A stretch of 64,000 nt of DNA from Leptospira semungkisensis (GTDB lineage: Bacteria > Spirochaetota > Leptospiria > Leptospirales > Leptospiraceae): the NCBI RefSeq assembly GCF_004770055.1, contig NZ_RQEP01000019.1, positions 558,001 to 622,000 of the forward strand, written 5' to 3'. Below the pieces are notes generated by a model that saw only the letters and a list, made by a program, of their open reading frames with translations, made no database searches and was not told the DNA's origin. Below, in pieces: positions 9,872-19,441 of this stretch. The translations under genes were made by a program, and so were the position numbers. Positions within the stretch are counted from its first letter, which is position 1; each line of letters starts with the position of its first letter.

Positions 9872-11164
9872 GTGTTTAAAAATTCCTTTATCCTAATTTT
9901 CTTCCTTACAATCGGTTTCTTTACAACTCCTGCGCATGCTTGGTGGAATCATTTTCTCTTCAACAAACCTGCTCTCGAAAGTTTGCCGGAACTCGTTTCA
10001 GCACCGAAAGTCCAAGTAGAATCTCTCGAAGACTTCTTACTGAAAGAAAAAGACGGTCTCGTTTCTCTCATGGACCAAATGGAAAATGAAGCAAGCCATA
10101 CTTACTCGAAAAATTCTCCGAGACCGGAGCTACTAGCTTTCAAGGGAGGAGATCGAAAAACGATCCGAAATCATTTTCTAAGAGCTCTTAGAGTAAATCC
10201 GGGCACTCCCTTAGGATATTATTTACAGAATCTTCCCGGGCAAACTCTTCCAGGAAAAAAATCCAATCCCAATACAGTTAGTATCTACGGGGAGAAGGAT
10301 CTAAAGCAAGATTACGAATTTTATGATATTCGAATGGGAGAGATGGTAAGTCCCCTCGAGGTACTCGCAACCGCAGGAGACGAACCCGATTTCGGTCTCG
10401 ACTTGAATCTATTCGTCGATAACGGAGAAGAGATAGGAAAGGATTATAATTTTGGAATACAATCTTTCGGAGATTCTAAGATCTATTATAGTACTCAAGT
10501 TCCATTTCATATCGGTTATTATCATGAATCACCTATTATCTTCTTAGCTGCAGACTTTTTGACTCGCACCTATCCTCGGTATAGAGTGTTTCAATTTCAA
10601 ACTCTCTCCCGTTACGCCTTCCAAACCGGTCATAAGTATTGGGGATATCGATTCTTAGGCTGGGGAATGCATTATGTAGGAGATCTGACGCAACCATATC
10701 ATGCGAGAGTTCTTCCGAATTACGGTACACTCGGTATGCTTTGGATCAATATCAAAGCTATATTCGGATTTGAAAATGCTAAGAATGAAGCAATCGATCG
10801 GATCTCGAATCGTCACCAAACGATCGAAAAATATCATTTTACAATGCTCAGAAACGCGTATGCAAAGAAAGATGTAACTCATCCGTTTATTCAAAGCGTA
10901 AAGCAAAGGAATCTGGACAATACATTCGGAGAATATAACGATTCCTATATTATAAATATATTAACCAAGGAAAGCTACGATATTTCAGATAAGATCGATA
11001 CCCTAATCGATGATTCGAATCTTCTTACAGGTTTTTCTGAAGGGAATCTATTGCCGCAGATCAACCAAAAGTCATTAGTCGAATTAGATTCTGCAATTAC
11101 AGAACACATGAAAAGTGTAGGTTCGCATATTCGGAATTACGTAAGGGCAGGATTGCCAAAATAA
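9872..11164 (+). CDS. Secreted zinc-dependent phospholipase C / S1-P1 nuclease-like protein
   Basis: A 430-residue exported protein. The signal peptide ends AHA and leaves tryptophan (W24) as the first mature residue, as in bacterial zinc phospholipases C, where the N-terminal Trp is a zinc ligand. The metal motif H-x3-D-x5-H is present as HYVGDLTQPYH (H267, D271, H277), and a further H-x3-E pair follows at H315/E319, the same order as in Bacillus cereus PLC. These point to a trinuclear zinc phosphodiesterase fold. At over 400 residues it is longer than the roughly 250-residue classic enzyme, with an extra N-terminal half. Lipid versus nucleic-acid substrate cannot be settled. The start is GTG at 9872; the nearby ATG at 9861 is in another frame. 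Confidence 0.7.
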   Translation: MFKNSFILIFFLTIGFFTTPAHAWWNHFLFNKPALESLPELVSAPKVQVESLEDFLLKEKDGLVSLMDQMENEASHTYSKNSPRPELLAFKGGDRKTIRNHFLRALRVNPGTPLGYYLQNLPGQTLPGKKSNPNTVSIYGEKDLKQDYEFYDIRMGEMVSPLEVLATAGDEPDFGLDLNLFVDNGEEIGKDYNFGIQSFGDSKIYYSTQVPFHIGYYHESPIIFLAADFLTRTYPRYRVFQFQTLSRYAFQTGHKYWGYRFLGWGMHYVGDLTQPYHARVLPNYGTLGMLWINIKAIFGFENAKNEAIDRISNRHQTIEKYHFTMLRNAYAKKDVTHPFIQSVKQRNLDNTFGEYNDSYIINILTKESYDISDKIDTLIDDSNLLTGFSEGNLLPQINQKSLVELDSAITEHMKSVGSHIRNYVRAGLPK

Positions 11165-11186
11165 TCGAAAGCATAAGGAAACAATC

Positions 11187-11642
11187 GTGAATCTAATCTT
11201 CCCCATCCTCATCGCAATTTTTTCAGGACTCGCAATGTCCATTCAACCTGGTATCAATTCTTTATTAGGTAAAAGCCTAGAAAGTCCTTGGTTAGCATCA
11301 ACAGTCTCTTTTTTAGTGGGCACAATCGTACTTGCCCTCACCGCATTCGCTTTAGGAGAAATGAAATCTGCTTCTTTCTTAGTGCAAACTGCTAAAGAAA
11401 ATCCTTGGTGGATCTGGACAGGAGGACTTTTAGGAGCGATTGTAGTTACCTCCGCTCTCGTTTTTGCTCCTAAGTTAGGCGCAACTAGTTGGCTCGCGCT
11501 TTTCCTATTCGGACAAGTCCTTACTTCTATACTCTTGGAAAAATGGGGAATATTAGGTTTTCCTGAAAAACCCATTTCTCTACAGAAATGGGTCGGAATG
11601 GGCTTACTGATCCTGAGTGCTTGGCTAGTTCGGAAAGGTTGA
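11187..11642 (+). CDS. DMT-superfamily membrane protein (YdcZ/DUF606 family)
   Basis: A 151-residue, almost wholly hydrophobic protein with about five transmembrane helices, the usual size of YdcZ-type small DMT transporters. The early motif [12 protein letters not shown] and the later [14 protein letters not shown] segment are typical of the family. It starts with GTG after AAGGAA, 22 bp downstream of the phospholipase-like gene, so the two may be cotranscribed. Its 3' end overlaps the converging aldolase gene by 18 bp. Substrate unknown. Confidence 0.75.
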   Translation: MNLIFPILIAIFSGLAMSIQPGINSLLGKSLESPWLASTVSFLVGTIVLALTAFALGEMKSASFLVQTAKENPWWIWTGGLLGAIVVTSALVFAPKLGATSWLALFLFGQVLTSILLEKWGILGFPEKPISLQKWVGMGLLILSAWLVRKG

Positions 11643-12656
11643 TTTCATTAGATCTAAGGCGACGTCCAGGATCATATCTTCCTGGCCTCCGACCATTTTC
11701 CGTTTTCCTAATTCGATGAGAATATCCACCGTTTTAATCCCGAATTTGCGAGAAGCCTCTTCTGCATGACGTAGAAAACTGGAATAGACTCCCGCATATC
11801 CGAGTGCCAGAGTCTCCCGATCCACTCGCACTGGTCTGTCTTGTAAAGGGCGAACCAAATCTTCGGCGGCGTCCATTAAGGTAAATAGGTCCGTTCCATG
11901 ATTCCAATTCATGCGGGAGGCAGCAGCAATAAATACTTCTAAGGGAGCATTTCCAGCACCGGCACCCATGCCCGCAAGACTCGCATCAATTCGATCACAT
12001 CCTTCTTCCACAGCTACAATCGAATTTGCCACTCCTAAGGAGAGATTGTGATGCGCATGTATCCCCGTTTGGGTTTTCGGATTCAAAACATCCTTCATCG
12101 CTTTAAAACGATCTCGGATATCATTCATACTCATTGCCCCGCCGGAATCAACGATATAGATACACTCTGCACCGTAACTTTCCATTAACTTACCTTGCTC
12201 CGCTAATTTTAGAGGAGGAATCATGTGACTCATCATCAAAAAACCGACGGAATCCATTCCCAAATGCCTTGCATATTCGATATGTTGTTTAGATATATCC
12301 GCTTCCGTACAATGCGTGGCTACTCGCACCGAACGAGCACCTGCGTTATACGCTTCTTTTAGATCATGAATGGTGCCTATACCAGGAAGAAGCAAGGTCG
12401 CAATTCTTGCATGTTTTACGATTTGAACCGCTTCTTCAATCATCTCCAGATCGGTATGAGCTGAAAATCCATAGTTAAAGCTAGAACCTTGCAGTCCATC
12501 CCCGTGAGCTATTTCAATGCTATCTACTTTAGCATTGTCCAGAGCTTGTACTATATTCTTTACGTGAGAAAGCGAATATTGATGGCGTATTGCATGACTT
12601 CCATCTCTCAGAGTCACATCGGAAATATAAAGCTTATTGCCTTGAGCAAGAGTCAT
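11625..12656 (-). CDS. mhpE: 4-hydroxy-2-oxovalerate aldolase
   Basis: A 343-residue DmpG/MhpE-type aldolase that splits 4-hydroxy-2-oxovalerate into pyruvate and acetaldehyde, the last carbon-carbon cleavage of meta-cleavage pathways. R17, D18 and H21 in the segment [12 protein letters not shown] and the metal ligands H200 and H202 (HAHHN) fall at the same positions as in DmpG. It overlaps the upstream acetaldehyde dehydrogenase gene by 4 bp; in the known enzymes these two proteins form a complex that channels acetaldehyde. It is the last gene of the leftward six-gene operon starting at 18070. Confidence 0.93.
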   Translation of the reverse strand: MTLAQGNKLYISDVTLRDGSHAIRHQYSLSHVKNIVQALDNAKVDSIEIAHGDGLQGSSFNYGFSAHTDLEMIEEAVQIVKHARIATLLLPGIGTIHDLKEAYNAGARSVRVATHCTEADISKQHIEYARHLGMDSVGFLMMSHMIPPLKLAEQGKLMESYGAECIYIVDSGGAMSMNDIRDRFKAMKDVLNPKTQTGIHAHHNLSLGVANSIVAVEEGCDRIDASLAGMGAGAGNAPLEVFIAAASRMNWNHGTDLFTLMDAAEDLVRPLQDRPVRVDRETLALGYAGVYSSFLRHAEEASRKFGIKTVDILIELGKRKMVGGQEDMILDVALDLMKSTFPN

Positions 12657-13609
12657 TTTGCAGTCTCCCGTAATTTATAGTTTTGTAATTTAGCGATCTT
12701 CTCCCCGGCAGCCATGGCCGCAGAAGTCATGATATCCAAATTCCCTGCAAAAGAAGGTAGATAATGCGCAGCCCCTTCTACTTCTATAAAAACTGTGGTC
12801 TTCAACCCTGACATAGTTCCTACACCTGGAATTTTCAGAGGACTATCCTTGGAGATGAAATCGAATAAGATTTTCTGTTTCAGACGATATCCTGGAACGT
12901 AACTCTGCACTGCCGCTACCATATCCAAGATAGAAGCTTCTATCTTGGATATATCCTCCGATTCTGAGAGTATATAGATCGTGTCTCTCATCATAGGTGG
13001 AGGTTCAGCCGGATTCATGACTATAATCGATTTTCCTTTTGTTGCTCCACCTACCGATTCTAACGCTTTAGAAGTGGTTTCCGTAAATTCGTCTATATTC
13101 GCTCGAGTACCAGGTCCTGCTGATTTACTACTGATGGAGGCAACGATCTCAGCATAATGGACCTTTGCAATCTTAGAAACCGCATATACAATCGGAACGG
13201 TTGCTTGTCCCCCACAAGTAATCATGTTAATATTTTTCTGATGCAGATTCTCTTCCAAATTTACTACCGGAATGCAGTAGGGACCAATCGCTGCAGGAGT
13301 TAGATCAATCATTCGTATATCCGGGTTCTTACTTCTTAATATTTTGTCGTTCTCAATATGAGAATGCGCCGAAGTAGCATCAAATACGATCTCGATCTCG
13401 GAAAAATCAGGAAATTCTAATAAACCATTTACTCCTTTATGCGTAGTTCTAACCCCTAACCGTTCGGCTCTTGCCAATCCGTCAGAATTCGGATCGATAC
13501 CAACGAGTGCCTCAACTTTCAAGTCTTTCGAGTTCCTCAAAATTTTGATCATCAAGTCAGTTCCTATATTTCCTGATCCGATAATTGCAGTTTTTACTTT
13601 TCGTTCCAT
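12653..13609 (-). CDS. mhpF: Acetaldehyde dehydrogenase (acylating)
   Basis: A 318-residue DmpF/MhpF-type enzyme that oxidises acetaldehyde with NAD+ and CoA to acetyl-CoA. A Rossmann dinucleotide motif opens the protein ([11 protein letters not shown]) and the catalytic cysteine C132 lies in TCGGQATVP, the same position as in DmpF. The gene sits directly before the aldolase, its usual channelling partner, with an ATGA overlap. Together they turn the ring carbons released by the operon into central metabolites, acetyl-CoA and pyruvate. Confidence 0.93.
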   Translation of the reverse strand: MERKVKTAIIGSGNIGTDLMIKILRNSKDLKVEALVGIDPNSDGLARAERLGVRTTHKGVNGLLEFPDFSEIEIVFDATSAHSHIENDKILRSKNPDIRMIDLTPAAIGPYCIPVVNLEENLHQKNINMITCGGQATVPIVYAVSKIAKVHYAEIVASISSKSAGPGTRANIDEFTETTSKALESVGGATKGKSIIVMNPAEPPPMMRDTIYILSESEDISKIEASILDMVAAVQSYVPGYRLKQKILFDFISKDSPLKIPGVGTMSGLKTTVFIEVEGAAHYLPSFAGNLDIMTSAAMAAGEKIAKLQNYKLRETAK

Positions 13610-13636
13610 AAGAAGTACCTAATGTAAAAGATTGAA

Positions 13637-14431
13637 TTAAACCATTGTGCAAGAAACTCTGCCGAGCCCCTTTATCTCTGCATCCAAACTGTCGCCGATC
13701 TGAATGGGCACCATCGGCCCTAAAGCACCGGAGAGAATGATCTCTCCCTCTTTCATTCCCTGGCCTCTCTCTATTAGGTTTTTTGCAAGCCAATAGGCAG
13801 CTCTTAGCGGATTGTTCAAGCAAGCAGCACCGGATCCGAGAGACTCAATTTTCCCGTTTTTTCGAAGAGACATCCCGACTCCCGCTAAATCCAAATTTCC
13901 CAATGAAACCGGTTGATTTCCTAAAACGAATAGTCCACATGAAGCGTTATCCGATACAGTGTCTTCCAATTGGATCTTCCAATCCAGAATGGCGCTATCT
14001 ACTATCTCAAGAGCAGGAAGAGCATAGAGGATTGAATTCAAAAATTCCCCGTAGCTCGGAATACTTCCTTGGATCGGTCGAGCTAAAATGAAAGCGACCT
14101 CCGCTTCAATCTTTGGCTGCAAGAGTTTAGAAGTAGGTACTTCATCCAAATCCAGATACTCCATATCTGAAAAAAGAGTACCAAAGTCTGGCTGATCGAC
14201 TCCTAACTGGGTTTGAACGGACTTAGATGTCAGTCCTATCTTCTTGCCTATCTCCTTAGAGCCGGTTTGCAATCTTTCCGAATGATTGATCTTAGCAATT
14301 TCATAAGAAATTTCTAAACCACGGATTCCGTATGTTTGAGTGATTGGAGGGATCGGCCTTTTGCTTCTTCTCGCTTCCCTTAGTGCAAAGGCAGCCGATT
14401 GTATATTCGAAGGATCCTCTTTATCACCCAT
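13637..14431 (-). CDS. mhpD: 2-oxopent-4-enoate hydratase (MhpD/DmpE family)
   Basis: A 264-residue vinylpyruvate hydratase of the usual family length. It adds water to 2-hydroxypenta-2,4-dienoate to give 4-hydroxy-2-oxovalerate, the substrate of the aldolase encoded downstream. The metal-binding glutamates E109, E111 and E142 keep the spacing of E. coli MhpD (E106, E108, E139). The C-terminal segment with GEIILSGALGPMVPI is typical. One base separates its start from the stop of the hydroxylase gene upstream; 27 bp separate it from the dehydrogenase downstream. A related decarboxylase (DmpH type) has the same fold, but the pathway context favours hydratase. Confidence 0.88.
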   Translation of the reverse strand: MGDKEDPSNIQSAAFALREARRSKRPIPPITQTYGIRGLEISYEIAKINHSERLQTGSKEIGKKIGLTSKSVQTQLGVDQPDFGTLFSDMEYLDLDEVPTSKLLQPKIEAEVAFILARPIQGSIPSYGEFLNSILYALPALEIVDSAILDWKIQLEDTVSDNASCGLFVLGNQPVSLGNLDLAGVGMSLRKNGKIESLGSGAACLNNPLRAAYWLAKNLIERGQGMKEGEIILSGALGPMVPIQIGDSLDAEIKGLGRVSCTMV

Positions 14432-14432
14432 A

Positions 14433-16175
14433 TTATATTCTCGCGAAAGGTTTTACTTTTGATGGAAGGGATACCGATTTGATATCAAGTTGACGCTCTA
14501 ATTCCGTTACAAGAGAATCGCCATTCGATCTTGCCATACCAAACACGAATTTATCCGGACGTAATAACACTACCCCGTTCTTCTTGTATCCAGCCTCCCG
14601 AAACCAAGGCTTTAAAAGACTATAGATATCTTCGACCTCGCTCAGATCCGAATCAAAGTCCCTGGCCACACCTCGAATGCCTTGGGGTCTTTTTCCTTTT
14701 TCATAAATCGTAATATACTTTGTTCCAATAGAATTCAGAAAAGAGAGAGACTTATCAGAAAGATATTCTCTCGGATCGATTCCTTGACCAATGATAGCAT
14801 AAGAATTCCCGATGATCTGATCCATCTTTCGATTCGTACCATCCAGGATCTGAAGCTCCGGTTGAGGTATCAAAGTACCCGCGTGACGATTGGTAGAATT
14901 CCTAGGCAGGCCAAAATACATTCCATTTTTATATTTAGGTTTAGGTTTGAACTTTCCTTCCTGGAAAATCGAATACAAACTAGGAATTGATTTGATCACC
15001 ATTAGAAAAGTGTCACGTAAGGCAGCCAGAAACCGATTCTCTAAGGATACTACATCCTTAAGGATCGTTGAGATCTGGATCATCGATTTTGCATGAAAGT
15101 ATCTTTCACTCTGGTATGTATCTAATAATCTATCACTCGCTCTTCCACCCAATACCTCGATCAGCTTCCAACCAAGATTGAAGGCATCCCTGATCCCGGA
15201 ACTCATACCTTGGCCCATAAACTGAGGAGTCATATGTGCAGCATCTCCTGCTAAAAGAACACGACCTTCTCTCCACTTCTCCGCAACGAGTCCGTTAAAC
15301 GTGTATACCAATCTTCTTTTGATCTCGAAAAGATCTGGATTCACATGTTTCGATAATAACATCCGGATCGTTTCTGGTCTCTCCATGTATTCTTTGGAAA
15401 TACCGGTCTTCAGTCTGAATTCGAATCGATGATATCCATCCGGCTGAGGACAACTCACAACTGGTCCGTTCGGATCGCAGTAAAAATTGAAATACGGAAG
15501 ATGACGAAGCCCCAGCTCCATGTTCTTCTGTCTTAAGTCCACCACCAACCAAGGTTCCGGGAAATTCTTTCCTTTCAATTTTACGTTTAAGATCTCGCGG
15601 ACCTTACTTCTTCCACCATCGCAGCCTACAACGTAGGTTGCTCTGAGAGATTGTTCATCTTCATCTTCTTTCGGTTTTGGATTTTCAGCCTTCTGTCCGT
15701 ATGCAGTCCCTTCGGAAGCGATATGAAAAATAGTAACCCCTTCCTTATCCTGTACAAGAGACCTAAACTCTCTTCCTCTGAAGATCCTAACATTATCATA
15801 CTGGCCGAGCTTCTCGCTTAGCTTCGTTTCCAAATAAGGTTGGTATAAGAAATTTACAATCGGCCATCCATTAGGAGTTCCTGTTGGAATGTACTGCCCG
15901 ATTGGCCTTCCATCCTCAAAGGTAAATTGAACAGGAATATCAAACATCATGTCTTTATGAAGATCATCCGCAACTCCTGCAGCCTGAAACGCTCTAAGAC
16001 ATTCATCATCAGTATAAACGGCTCTCGCATTTCCATAAAATACTGGCTCTTTCTCCAGAACGATGACGTTTAATCCTTTTTTGCCCAAGATATGCGCGAG
16101 AGTAAGTCCCGCAGGGCCTAATCCTATTATCGCCACATCGTAATTCTCTTGTCCGGAAATACTTAAACTTTCCAT
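14433..16175 (-). CDS. FAD-dependent aromatic hydroxylase (MhpA-like)
   Basis: A 580-residue class A flavoprotein monooxygenase. The FAD-binding GLGPAG lies at residues 18-23, the DG motif in VVGCDGGRSKVR near 200, and the second FAD motif in VLLAGDAAHMTPQFMGQGMS near 300; the C-terminal 170 residues match the thioredoxin-like tail of phenol and MhpA-type hydroxylases. Such enzymes use NAD(P)H and oxygen to add a hydroxyl next to an existing phenolic one, making the catechol that the extradiol dioxygenase encoded just upstream opens. MhpA itself acts on 3-(3-hydroxyphenyl)propionate, but the side chain here cannot be told. It is a little longer than MhpA (about 554), partly through an acidic insertion near 170-185. 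Confidence 0.88.
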   Translation of the reverse strand: MESLSISGQENYDVAIIGLGPAGLTLAHILGKKGLNVIVLEKEPVFYGNARAVYTDDECLRAFQAAGVADDLHKDMMFDIPVQFTFEDGRPIGQYIPTGTPNGWPIVNFLYQPYLETKLSEKLGQYDNVRIFRGREFRSLVQDKEGVTIFHIASEGTAYGQKAENPKPKEDEDEQSLRATYVVGCDGGRSKVREILNVKLKGKNFPEPWLVVDLRQKNMELGLRHLPYFNFYCDPNGPVVSCPQPDGYHRFEFRLKTGISKEYMERPETIRMLLSKHVNPDLFEIKRRLVYTFNGLVAEKWREGRVLLAGDAAHMTPQFMGQGMSSGIRDAFNLGWKLIEVLGGRASDRLLDTYQSERYFHAKSMIQISTILKDVVSLENRFLAALRDTFLMVIKSIPSLYSIFQEGKFKPKPKYKNGMYFGLPRNSTNRHAGTLIPQPELQILDGTNRKMDQIIGNSYAIIGQGIDPREYLSDKSLSFLNSIGTKYITIYEKGKRPQGIRGVARDFDSDLSEVEDIYSLLKPWFREAGYKKNGVVLLRPDKFVFGMARSNGDSLVTELERQLDIKSVSLPSKVKPFARI

Positions 16176-16195
16176 AATATTCTAATCCTCCACTA

Positions 16196-17179
16196 TCAAA
16201 ACGGACTATACTCTGAACGGAATAAAGAGAGAAATCCCCTCGCAAATTCGTTCCATCTGGAGAATGCGGTAGCATTCTCAGGCTCATGACCCCAGGCACT
16301 GATCCGATTGTATTTATTCTGTTTCCACTCATTCTCATTCACCGCTATAGGATTCCATCCGACTTCGAATTCAAAACCGGAAGGAGTGATCACGTAGAAA
16401 GATAACTCTAGATCATTCGGATGTTGCCCGATCCCATGTGCGATCTCGAATCCCAATTCTTTACAGCGATGATATGCCTGGGTCATATCTTCTAAATTCT
16501 TTACTTCAAGATTCAAATGCTGGATTCGAGTAGGAAGTGGATCCATTCTCAATCCTCTTGTAGCAGCAATCGCTAATGAATGATGACGAGGATTCATCCT
16601 CAGAAAGGTAATATCCAATATTACTCCCGACATTCTCTGTTCTATACGATCGCTTATCCTTGCTCCAAAGATTTCCTGCCAAAATTCTATCAATTTCTCA
16701 GGTTGCTTGGAAACGATTGCAACATGACCCATTCCAAATTGCTCTGTAACAAATCCTTGCGACAACATATTCAAAGGAGTTTCAGTAAGGATCGGTTGAG
16801 TGAAGATCTCTATCTTTAGCCCTTTCGGCCCGGAGAATTCCCAAAATGCATCTACACCTCTTAAGCTTGCATCGAACCCATTTCCTTTCTTAACAGATAT
16901 ATTTCTTTTTTTTAATATCCCTAATATGTTCTGAAGAGAATTTTCATCCTTAATTCGAAATCCCAAAGATGTTAAATCTTCTGAAGTTCCCTTCTTGATC
17001 AGAAATCGTCTGGCATGTTGATCTATCCTAAAGGAAAGCATATCTTCAGAGAGATATTCAGCATGCAGACCTATCCCATCCCTTCCAAAAACGAGCCATC
17101 TTTCCAAATAATTGGATTCGATAACGACGTATCCCAGTTCAGCAAAATTGAAAGAATCCGTAGAAAAGACGTGAGACAT
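16196..17179 (-). CDS. Type I extradiol ring-cleavage dioxygenase (VOC family)
   Basis: A 327-residue two-domain vicinal-oxygen-chelate protein, the length of BphC-type catechol dioxygenases. The iron ligands H152, H221 and E272 are all present, together with catalytic H200 (NPRHHS) and Y262. The stretch from G251 to E272 fits the extradiol dioxygenase signature G-x-H-x7-F-Y-x2-T-P-x-G-x3-E exactly. It should open a catechol next to its hydroxyls with oxygen and Fe(II), producing a yellow meta-cleavage product for the hydrolase encoded upstream. E. coli mhp uses an unrelated type II (LigB) enzyme at this step, so this cluster is closer in make-up to bph/hpp-type pathways. Confidence 0.9.
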   Translation of the reverse strand: MSHVFSTDSFNFAELGYVVIESNYLERWLVFGRDGIGLHAEYLSEDMLSFRIDQHARRFLIKKGTSEDLTSLGFRIKDENSLQNILGILKKRNISVKKGNGFDASLRGVDAFWEFSGPKGLKIEIFTQPILTETPLNMLSQGFVTEQFGMGHVAIVSKQPEKLIEFWQEIFGARISDRIEQRMSGVILDITFLRMNPRHHSLAIAATRGLRMDPLPTRIQHLNLEVKNLEDMTQAYHRCKELGFEIAHGIGQHPNDLELSFYVITPSGFEFEVGWNPIAVNENEWKQNKYNRISAWGHEPENATAFSRWNEFARGFLSLFRSEYSPF

Positions 17180-17182
17180 CTC

Positions 17183-18070
17183 TTAGATCCTCCCGGAGGT
17201 TTTTGAACCTGAATGGAAAGAAATAAAGGATTTTGTAATGGAATTGAACTCTTCCGCTCTTTCCCATTGCACCCAATGTCCGGTCTTGCTAAATAAATAA
17301 AGATCGCAATTGAGCAAACGCTTCTGCAAAGAAGGTCCACCACTAGGTCGGTTGACTTTATCTTCAGTTCCCCAAAGCACTAAGGTCGGGATCTCGCATT
17401 TGGAAAGTCTAGGATCCCTAGTGAAATCTAAATTCTTAAAGTTAGGAATACCTCTTGGTCGACGTAGAGGAGGAGATTGAATCACCTCCGGATCGATACT
17501 GGATCTATATCTCTCTTCGATCAAAGAGGGAGGAATATCCAAACCACCGTAAACCAAGTAATCTCGAATGAATTCAGTAATCTTTTCTAAGCTGGGCCCT
17601 TTCCCTGAATAATAATCTAAAAGGAGACTTAGACCTTTCGTAGGGAAAGATCTTGTTGTGTCTACCCCTCCAGGACCCATAAGAATCAGAGAAGATATCA
17701 TATCCGGTTTTTCTAATCCCATTCTCAAGGCACAGGCACCTCCCAGCGAGTTGCCTATAACATGTGTCTTAGAAATACCTAATACATCCAAGAATTGAAA
17801 CATTGTAGCAGCAAGGTCACCAAAGGGATCTTTACCATTAAGCCCTTTAGTCGATCCTCCGTAACCAGGCATGTCCGGGACGATAACCTTGAAATTCTTA
17901 GCAAGATCCTCAATGTTCTTAGAATAATTCGATATTCCTGAAGCTCCAGGACCCCCGCCATGCAGCATTAAGACCGGTTCACCTGTCCCTGCTTCATAGA
18001 ATTGGATCCTTCGCTTCCCTACGGGCAAAATCCTTGATCCGGCTTGAAAATCCAACTTTCTCAACTCCAT
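17183..18070 (-). CDS. Meta-cleavage product hydrolase (alpha/beta hydrolase, BphD/MhpC type)
   Basis: A 295-residue alpha/beta hydrolase with the oxyanion segment HGGGPGASG (37-45), nucleophile elbow GNSLGG (S108), acid D237 and base H265. GNS-GG elbows and this length are characteristic of C-C hydrolases that split meta-cleavage products into 2-hydroxypentadienoate and a carboxylic acid. It is the first gene of the leftward operon; 3 bp separate it from the dioxygenase. Its ATG is preceded on its strand by AGAGGA, and one copy of the TetR operator (18098-18111) sits 28 bp upstream of the start. Confidence 0.9.
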   Translation of the reverse strand: MELRKLDFQAGSRILPVGKRRIQFYEAGTGEPVLMLHGGGPGASGISNYSKNIEDLAKNFKVIVPDMPGYGGSTKGLNGKDPFGDLAATMFQFLDVLGISKTHVIGNSLGGACALRMGLEKPDMISSLILMGPGGVDTTRSFPTKGLSLLLDYYSGKGPSLEKITEFIRDYLVYGGLDIPPSLIEERYRSSIDPEVIQSPPLRRPRGIPNFKNLDFTRDPRLSKCEIPTLVLWGTEDKVNRPSGGPSLQKRLLNCDLYLFSKTGHWVQWERAEEFNSITKSFISFHSGSKTSGRI

Positions 18071-18097
18071 ATCACTATCCTCTGACGATCATATTTA

Positions 18098-18111
18098 TGA
18101 GATAACTCTCA
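18098..18111 (+). promoter_or_regulatory. TetR operator copy 1 (before the meta-cleavage operon)
   Basis: TGAGATAACTCTCA, one mismatch to the consensus TGAGATATCTCTCA shared by four sites in this island. It lies just upstream of the first gene of the leftward operon, where a bound regulator would block transcription. Confidence 0.65.
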
Positions 18112-18224
18112 TTTTTGATATATATTTATTTTTTGGAATCTTCCTCATTAAAAACTTTTGTCAAGCAAAAATAAACAAATCAACAGCGTTCTCGTATATT
18201 TTCGATCAAAAATAAGAACAAAAG

Positions 18225-18257
18225 TTGACTAATATATTATTTTTGAAATATCTCTCA
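18225..18257 (+). promoter_or_regulatory. Promoter with TetR operator copy 2 (amidohydrolase gene)
   Basis: TTGACT at 18225-18230 is followed 19 bases from its start by the operator TGAAATATCTCTCA (18244-18257, one mismatch to the consensus), which covers the expected -10 region. The same arrangement with the same spacing is found at 20250-20282. Confidence 0.6.
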
Positions 18258-18346
18258 TTTTAATAGAGTATATTTAATAATGAATATTGACTTTTTAAAC
18301 AACGATTGTTATTTAAAATCATTGTGCAAAGAAATCAGGAGATAAT

Positions 18347-19417
18347 ATGCGTAAGGAAATAAGGACCATCGATGTGCATCATCATTTTATCCCTTCCTTT
18401 TATACCGAAGCCTTACATGATCAGGGAATAAAAGTGGTTGCAGGTGCGCCTCTTCCATCTTGGGATCCGAAGCGTTCTATAAATGCGATGAATGTAAATG
18501 GCGTTCGAACTGCAATTACGTCCATTTCTTCTCCAGGAGTCTATTTCGGTAATCGAGAAGCTGCAGTTTCTTTGGCACGTCGCTGTAATGAATACGCAAG
18601 AGAAATAAAGGAGTTATACCCTGGGAGATTTGGCTCATTTGCAATTCTCCCGATGCCTCTCCCCAAAGAATCAACGCAAGAAGCAATCTATGCCTTGGAT
18701 ACTTTAAAGGCCGAGGGAGTCGTTCTTCTTGCCAGCACCAGAGGTAAATTTTTAGGAGATCCTGATTTTGAGGAACTCATGGCAGAGTTGAACAAAAGAA
18801 ACGCAGTTGTATTCGTTCACCCAGATATTCATCCAAGTAGTGAAACTCTTGGATTAAAAACTCCCGGATTCATATTAGAATTTCTTTGTGATACAACGAG
18901 AGCTGCAGTGAACCTAATCTATACAGGCACTCTTGAAAAGTATCCTAGGATCAAATGGATACTCGCGCATGCGGGAGGATTCTTACCCTATGTAGCTTGG
19001 AGAGTATCTTTAGGAAATCTTCTCCCTGAAATTTCAGAAAGAACACCGCAAGGAATACTCACCTATTTAAGAAGGTTTTACTTTGATACTGCATTGTCCC
19101 CTTCCCCATTTGCAATGTCCGCATTGAAAGAATTAGTGGATTCAGATCACATTCTATTCGGTAGCGATTTTCCATTCGCTCCAGAGCCTCTCTTCGTCCA
19201 TCAAAGAGAGGAACTTGCTAAATTAAAACAATTCGATCCTACCACTCTCGCCGCGATTGACAGAGGACATGCATTAAAATTATTTCCAAGCTTAGCAACA
19301 GAAGGAGAGGCCTCAGGGATCGCTCCTAGTTTTGACAGTATGGATCTAGGCACAGCAATTAGATCCCGAGTCATCAAAAGATTCGTAAGTCTTGCAGCAA
19401 AAGTGAGGAACCGTTAA
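18347..19417 (+). CDS. Amidohydrolase-family metalloenzyme (ACMSD / aromatic decarboxylase-like)
   Basis: A 356-residue amidohydrolase-2 (COG2159) protein. Metal-binding H11 and H13 (DVHHHF), H158 (VFVHPD), H208 (LAHAGG) and D274 (FGSDFPF) are in the expected order. Relatives include aminocarboxymuconate-semialdehyde decarboxylase, gamma-resorcylate decarboxylase and 6-methylsalicylate decarboxylase, so it probably removes a carboxyl group from, or hydrolyses, an aromatic or ring-opened acid. It diverges from the meta-cleavage operon and has its own operator-covered promoter; AGGAG lies 6 bp before the ATG. The C-terminal 40 residues run past the barrel. The exact reaction is not visible from sequence. 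Confidence 0.78.
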   Translation: MRKEIRTIDVHHHFIPSFYTEALHDQGIKVVAGAPLPSWDPKRSINAMNVNGVRTAITSISSPGVYFGNREAAVSLARRCNEYAREIKELYPGRFGSFAILPMPLPKESTQEAIYALDTLKAEGVVLLASTRGKFLGDPDFEELMAELNKRNAVVFVHPDIHPSSETLGLKTPGFILEFLCDTTRAAVNLIYTGTLEKYPRIKWILAHAGGFLPYVAWRVSLGNLLPEISERTPQGILTYLRRFYFDTALSPSPFAMSALKELVDSDHILFGSDFPFAPEPLFVHQREELAKLKQFDPTTLAAIDRGHALKLFPSLATEGEASGIAPSFDSMDLGTAIRSRVIKRFVSLAAKVRNR

Positions 19418-19441
19418 CGAAAATGAATATAAAAAGAATGA

